A stretch of DNA of 6,010 nucleotides, taken from contig CAMFDH010000089.1 in assembly GCA_945949035.1 (NCBI GenBank), positions 1-6,010 of the forward strand, read 5' to 3'. Under the pieces are notes generated by a model that had not been told where the DNA came from, ran no database searches, and was given only the letters and a program-made list of their open reading frames with translations. The DNA comes from an uncultured Actinomyces sp. (GTDB lineage Bacteria > Actinomycetota > Actinomycetes > Actinomycetales > Actinomycetaceae). The position numbers and the translations under genes were made by a program. Shown here one piece after another: positions 5,748 through 6,010 of this stretch; within the stretch, counting starts at the first letter, position 1; the number at the start of each line of letters is the position of its first letter.

Positions 5748-6010
5748 CTAGCCCAGCGCGTCGAGTTTTTCTTTCATCATTTTTTCACTGAGAACGCCGA
5801 CGTGGGTTGCAGCCAGGTTGCCCTGGGCATCAATGAAGAAGTGGCTGGGCAACCCCACCACCCCGAAGACGGAGGCGATTTCTCGCTCAATATCTGCGAT
5901 CTGGGGGAAGGTTAGGTCGAGCCTCTCCACGAAGCCGCTCACCACCCCATCGCCCTCGCCGACATAGACGGCGGCGAACGCAACGTCCTCACCGTACTGC
6001 CCAAACATGG
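5748..6010 (-). CDS. TlpA/ResA-like thioredoxin-fold protein, C-terminal part (partial)
   Basis: The minus-strand frame is open from the window edge to a TAG at 5748-5750, showing about the last 86 residues. They fit the second half of a TlpA/ResA/AhpC-TSA type thioredoxin fold. A strand DVAFAAVYVGEGDG is followed by a helix leading into LTFPQIADIEREIASVFGVVGLPSHFFIDAQGNLAATHVGVLSEKMMKEKLDAL. GLPSHFFID contains the cis-proline that packs against the active site, and 'FFID-x-x-G' followed by H-x-G is the usual C-terminal hairpin. The redox CxxC motif and any signal peptide or lipobox lie beyond the window, so redox activity and export cannot be confirmed. The methionine at 6006-6008 is probably internal. 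Such proteins are typically membrane-anchored or exported thiol-disulfide oxidoreductases, used for example in cytochrome c maturation. The gene is convergent with ino1, and no clear terminator follows its stop. Confidence 0.8.
   Translation of the reverse strand, partial: MFGQYGEDVAFAAVYVGEGDGVVSGFVERLDLTFPQIADIEREIASVFGVVGLPSHFFIDAQGNLAATHVGVLSEKMMKEKLDALG

Noticed and set aside
5491..5915. Plus-strand open frames of 86, 92 and 135 codons after the ino1 terminator
   Set aside because: They run through the inverted repeat and antisense into the TlpA-like gene, have no ribosome binding site or known domain, and disagree with one another in frame.

Overview
The window is GC-rich, gene-dense bacterial DNA with strong G/C bias at third codon positions. 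The content points to an actinobacterium: an HrpA helicase tail overlapping a SprT-like metalloprotease gene, an actinobacterial-style phosphoenolpyruvate carboxylase, and a PadR-family regulator directly upstream of a short bacterial inositol-3-phosphate synthase. To my knowledge the padR-ino1 pairing recurs in mycobacteria and streptomycetes. I cannot name a genus from sequence alone.

Layout. Positions 1-294 are the 3' end of hrpA (+). Its stop overlaps the GTG start of a SprT-like zinc metalloprotease gene (291-818, +). After a 59-bp gap lies a full-length ppc gene (878-3529, +) that may be leaderless. The 136-bp gap 3530-3665 holds two strong dyads around a -10-like hexamer, which I read as the control region of the next unit. 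That unit is a PadR-type regulator (3666-4256, +) followed 40 bp later by ino1 (4297-5421, +), then a good intrinsic terminator (5461-5492). The convergent intergenic stretch 5422-5747 also holds a perfect 22-bp inverted repeat with 34 bp between its arms, and several smaller hairpins and hexamer repeats. The window ends inside a minus-strand gene whose visible part is the C-terminal half of a TlpA/ResA-like thioredoxin-fold protein (5748-6010).

How the genes fit together. ppc feeds oxaloacetate into the TCA cycle and aspartate-family biosynthesis. ino1 turns glucose-6-phosphate into inositol-3-phosphate, the entry point to phosphatidylinositol and, in many actinobacteria, mycothiol. The PadR protein is the obvious candidate to control its own promoter and therefore ino1. 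hrpA and the SprT-like gene are probably co-transcribed and belong to nucleic-acid or protein maintenance. No mobile-element gene, CRISPR array, tRNA or rRNA was seen. The least explained parts are the paired operators before padR and the palindrome-rich stretch at 5499-5720.
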